Origin: Dipteris shenzhenensis
Lineage: Eukaryota > Polypodiophyta > Polypodiopsida > Gleicheniales
DNA length: 64,000 nucleotides
Assembly (NCBI GenBank): GCA_047967505.1
Contig: CM106540.1
Direction: 5' to 3' (one strand)
Shown: positions 61,301 through 64,000 of the stretch, in pieces
Layout: each line of letters starts with the position of its first letter
How positions within the stretch are numbered: position 1 is the stretch's first letter
Notes under the pieces: generated by a model
Told to the model about the DNA's origin: nothing
Seen by the model: only the letters and a program-made list of their open reading frames with translations
Database searches by the model: none
Translations under genes and position numbers: made by a program

Positions 61301-62146
61301 ACGTGTCCCCCCCATCCATTAGACCCCCCATCATGCATGTCCTCATTCGTAGGTTTTGCTTGGCCAACGCCCACTCAGCAAATTCTACCCACCACTGCTC
61401 TCAATGTGTGGAATCCCACCTAGTAGCAACGCTAGCTCAGAGACTAGATAGTTTGCAATGATGAGAGTGATGAATCAGCATGTGTTCCACGTCTTTAGCT
61501 GATAGCGAATACAATGGGTATGCAAACCTTTGCAAATGCAATAAAACAATCAATTTTTTCAACCGGCCCCGTAATGCCCAACTGTTGCTGCAGACTAGTC
61601 TTGCCATCTCTAGCAAGGTGGTGCAGTGCCCACTTTAGGCTTGGTGTGGGATTTCATCTCCCCATCTAGCTTTTTTGAGAATGTGTCATTCCTGCCCAAG
61701 TAGCGTTGAGGGGGAACGTCCTCTAAGCACGTCCCCATGGAAAAGCCCACCAAACTACTCCATGAATTTAGGGGCAGCACTTCCAAAGATTTTAGCCCAT
61801 TCGAAGGTGTTCTAGGAGGTGAGTTGGGCCACCCATTGGGAGCCACAAATCTACAATCCATCTCTTCTATTCTAGAAAAAGCAAAGCAGTAAATGCATCA
61901 AGCCAATGACCACATGAATGGGGGAGGACAGATTGGTGCAGGTGGGCTCTCCTCCGCAAAATGTAAAGAACGGTGGGAATTTGATTCTTGCAGGGGCTTG
62001 CGTTGATTTCCATTCATTCATGAACGTTGAGATTTTTGAGGCATGGGGACCTACCCCTTACACACTCTTTGCTTGCTCGTAAAAGTCAGTGGCATTTTGG
62101 GCAAGCACCTGGCAAGCAATGAATGTGGATTGTGTGCCCAAAAAAA
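61301..62146. other. Upstream flank of the METTL13-like gene, no gene recognised
   Basis: No conserved frame or repeat seen between the presumed promoter and the CACTA terminus. Confidence 0.4.
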
Positions 62147-62159
62147 CACTACAAGAAAA

Positions 62160-62640
62160 AGCAGTCAAAAGGCCGGTCCAAAAGGGCAGCCAATGTGTTG
62201 GTTGCCCTTAAGCTAGGCTTAAAAGGTGGCCAGGACAAAAGTCACCCTTTTTCCCTCTAAAAAGGGCACAAAAGAGGGCAACCAATCAAGTCCGCCCTTT
62301 TTAGTGACACATAAATGGAACAAAAAAGGAGGCCGATGAAGGCCTCTCTTTTTTGTGACACATAAAGGCCAATCAAGGCTACCTTTTTTGAGACACATAA
62401 ATGGCACAAAAAGGGCAGCCAATCAAGGCTGCCCTTTTTTGTGATGCATAAATGGCACAAAAAAGGGTGTCCAATCAAGGCCGCTCTTTTTTGCAACAAA
62501 TAAAGGGCATAAAAAAGAGTGGCCAATCAAGGACACCCTTTTTTGTGAAACATAAATGGCACAAAAAAGGGTGGCGAATCAAGGCCGCCCTTTTTTTCTT
62601 TTAAAAATGACAAAAAAAAGGGCGGCATCATGTATGTCAA
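62160..62640. repeat. Tandem array of palindromic units, about 60 bp each
   Basis: Seven to eight units, each an inverted repeat around AATCAA. Best copy: AAAAAGGGCAGCC (62408-62420), loop AATCAA, GGCTGCCCTTTTT (62427-62439). Units are joined by GTGACACATAAATGGCACA. Confidence 0.88.
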
Positions 62641-64000
62641 TTTTGGGGAATCATGCATGGACACCCGTATTAACAGTAGGTGATCACCATGAAACTTTGC
62701 ATGATCATCAAACATAGTCAAGATAATTTGTCTATAAACTTTCATGCCAATCTGACGCTTGGACATGTGAATGCATCTCATTGATTCATATTTCAATGCA
62801 TGTGCACACATCACCTGTGTATTTTGAGGCATCATGTATGTGCACCAATGCTAACTCTATGTGATATTCAACATAGTATATATAAGACCTCTACAATGTT
62901 TCATGCCAATTAGACTCTTGGACGTGTGAATGATGTAGCTCACGATGCATATTTCAATGCATGTATGCATCATCACGTATGTGAATTTTGGGGACTCATG
63001 CATGTGCATCCATACTAACAGTACACGATCACCATGAAACTTTGCTAGTGCATGGAACATAGTCAATGTAAGACCTCTACAAAGTTTTATGCTAACATGA
63101 CTCTTGAGACTTAGACATGTAAATGCAGCTCACTAATTCATCTTTCAATGCATGTGAATTTTGGGGAATCATGCATGCGCACCCATGCTAATGGTATTCG
63201 ATCAACATAAAACTTTGAATGGGCATTGAAAATAGCCCTTGGATGTGTGAATGCAGGTCAATGATTCATATTTCAATACATGCCCATGCAAATTTTTGAG
63301 AATCATGCTTACGAACCCATGATAACAGTATGCGATCACCATGAAACTTTGCACATGCATCAAACATATCAATATAAGACCTCTGCAAATGTTCATGCCA
63401 ATTAGACTCTTGGACATGGGAATGCAACTCACCGATTCATATTTCAATGCATGTGTGCATCACCGATATCAATTTTGGTGAATCATGCATGCACACCCAA
63501 ACTAATGGTATGCGATCGCCATGAAACTTTGCACGAGCATCGAACATAGTCAATATAAGACGTTTGTAAAGTTCCATGCCAATTGGACATGTGAATGCAG
63601 TGCACAGATTCATATTTCAATGCACATCATGCATGTGCATTTTGTGGAATCATGCATGCGCACCCATGGTAACGGTATACAATTACCATAAAACTTTGCA
63701 ATAGCATTGAACATAGTCACTATAAGACCTCTACAAAGTTTCACGCCAAGCATCTCTTGGACATGTGAATCAGCTCACCAATTCATATTTGAATGCATAC
63801 CGTCCATGTGAATTTTGGGGAATCATGCATGCACGCGCACCCATACTTAAGGTATGCGATCACTGTGAAACTTTGCATGACCATTGAACATAGTCAATAT
63901 AATATCTCTACAAAGCTGTATGCCAATCAGACTCTTGGAGGTGTGAATGCAGCTCACCAATTTAAATTTCAATGCATGTGCACATCTGCATGCATGTGAA
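62637..64000. repeat. Tandem satellite, monomers about 150-180 bp, to the window end
   Basis: TGAATTTTGGGGAATCATGC with GCACCCAT recurs near 62637, 62981, 63155, 63290, 63468, 63636 and 63810. Each is followed by CGATCACCATGAAACTTTGC and CTCTTGGACATGTGAATGCA. A divergent unit lies near 62824. About eight monomers with roughly 75-90 percent similarity by eye; short frames in it are not genes. Confidence 0.85.

Larger units (their letters stand above)
62147..64000 (+). mobile_element. CACTA (En/Spm)-type transposon end, continuing past the window
   Basis: CACTACAAGAAAAA at 62147-62160 is the canonical terminal inverted repeat start of plant CACTA elements. It is followed at once by a palindromic subterminal array (62160-62640), as is typical of subterminal transposase-binding regions, and then by the tandem satellite. 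No transposase and no opposite end are in the window, so membership of the satellite is inferred. The 3-bp target duplication cannot be tested. Confidence 0.6.

Noticed and set aside
62637-64000. Regularly spaced repeats that might suggest a CRISPR array
   Set aside because: The host is a plant; monomers are about 150-180 bp and diverged throughout, with no short constant repeat alternating with unique spacers.

Overview
The window looks like nuclear DNA of a land plant with a large, repeat-rich genome. Every clear splice site is GT-AG, and Ty1/copia and Ty3/gypsy retrotransposons dominate, with LINE, hAT and CACTA remnants. The giant TE-filled introns would suit a fern or similar lineage, but that is inference; the sequence alone does not fix the species.

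The only host gene I can support runs on the minus strand across most of the window. It is the plant homologue of METTL13/eEF1A lysine and N-terminal methyltransferase. I reconstructed 13 exons (60893 down to 9593, 578 codons, all phases compatible), covering the N-terminal methyltransferase domain, the linker and the start of the C-terminal methyltransferase domain. The remaining C-terminal exons were not found and probably lie beyond the left edge. Introns 1, 2 and 4 are about 12.6, 9.4 and 25.7 kb and hold nearly all the mobile DNA; intron 13 is at least 9.6 kb. The other introns are 75-655 bp.

Layout, left to right. 1-1.28 kb: leader, primer-binding site and LTR of a minus-strand LTR element (Cop-A). 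1.29-6.0 kb: decayed plus-strand copia (Cop-B). 6.0-8.1 kb: truncated gypsy (Gyp-1). 9.6-12.4 kb: exons 13 to 5. 12.4-38.1 kb (intron 4): an isolated copia 3' end, internally deleted copia Cop-C, gypsy Gyp-2 with an RS-rich gag and a chromodomain, rearranged copia Cop-D nested in Gyp-2, and copia Cop-E. 38.1-38.4 kb: exons 4 and 3. 38.4-47.8 kb (intron 2): fragments of copia RNase H and integrase, hAT transposase and three LINE 3' ends. 47.85-47.95 kb: exon 2. 48-60.5 kb (intron 1): relics plus the best-preserved element, Cop-F (53192-59163, TSD GGCTA). 60.5-60.9 kb: exon 1. 62.15 kb to the end: a CACTA-type terminus, a palindromic subterminal array and a tandem satellite of roughly 150-180 bp monomers.

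The most unusual signal is shared by several copia elements with different gag sequences and LTRs. Their untranslated leaders carry dense clusters of CCGTAC/GTACGG, including perfect matches to the SBP-box consensus TNCGTACAA, followed by a reiterated AAATTTGGGGCTTT motif. Other signals are a conserved set of three consecutive stem-loops at copia 3' ends, a W-box cluster in Gyp-2, a pervasive CAG-to-TAG decay pattern, and a retroelement inserted with an inverted internal copy.
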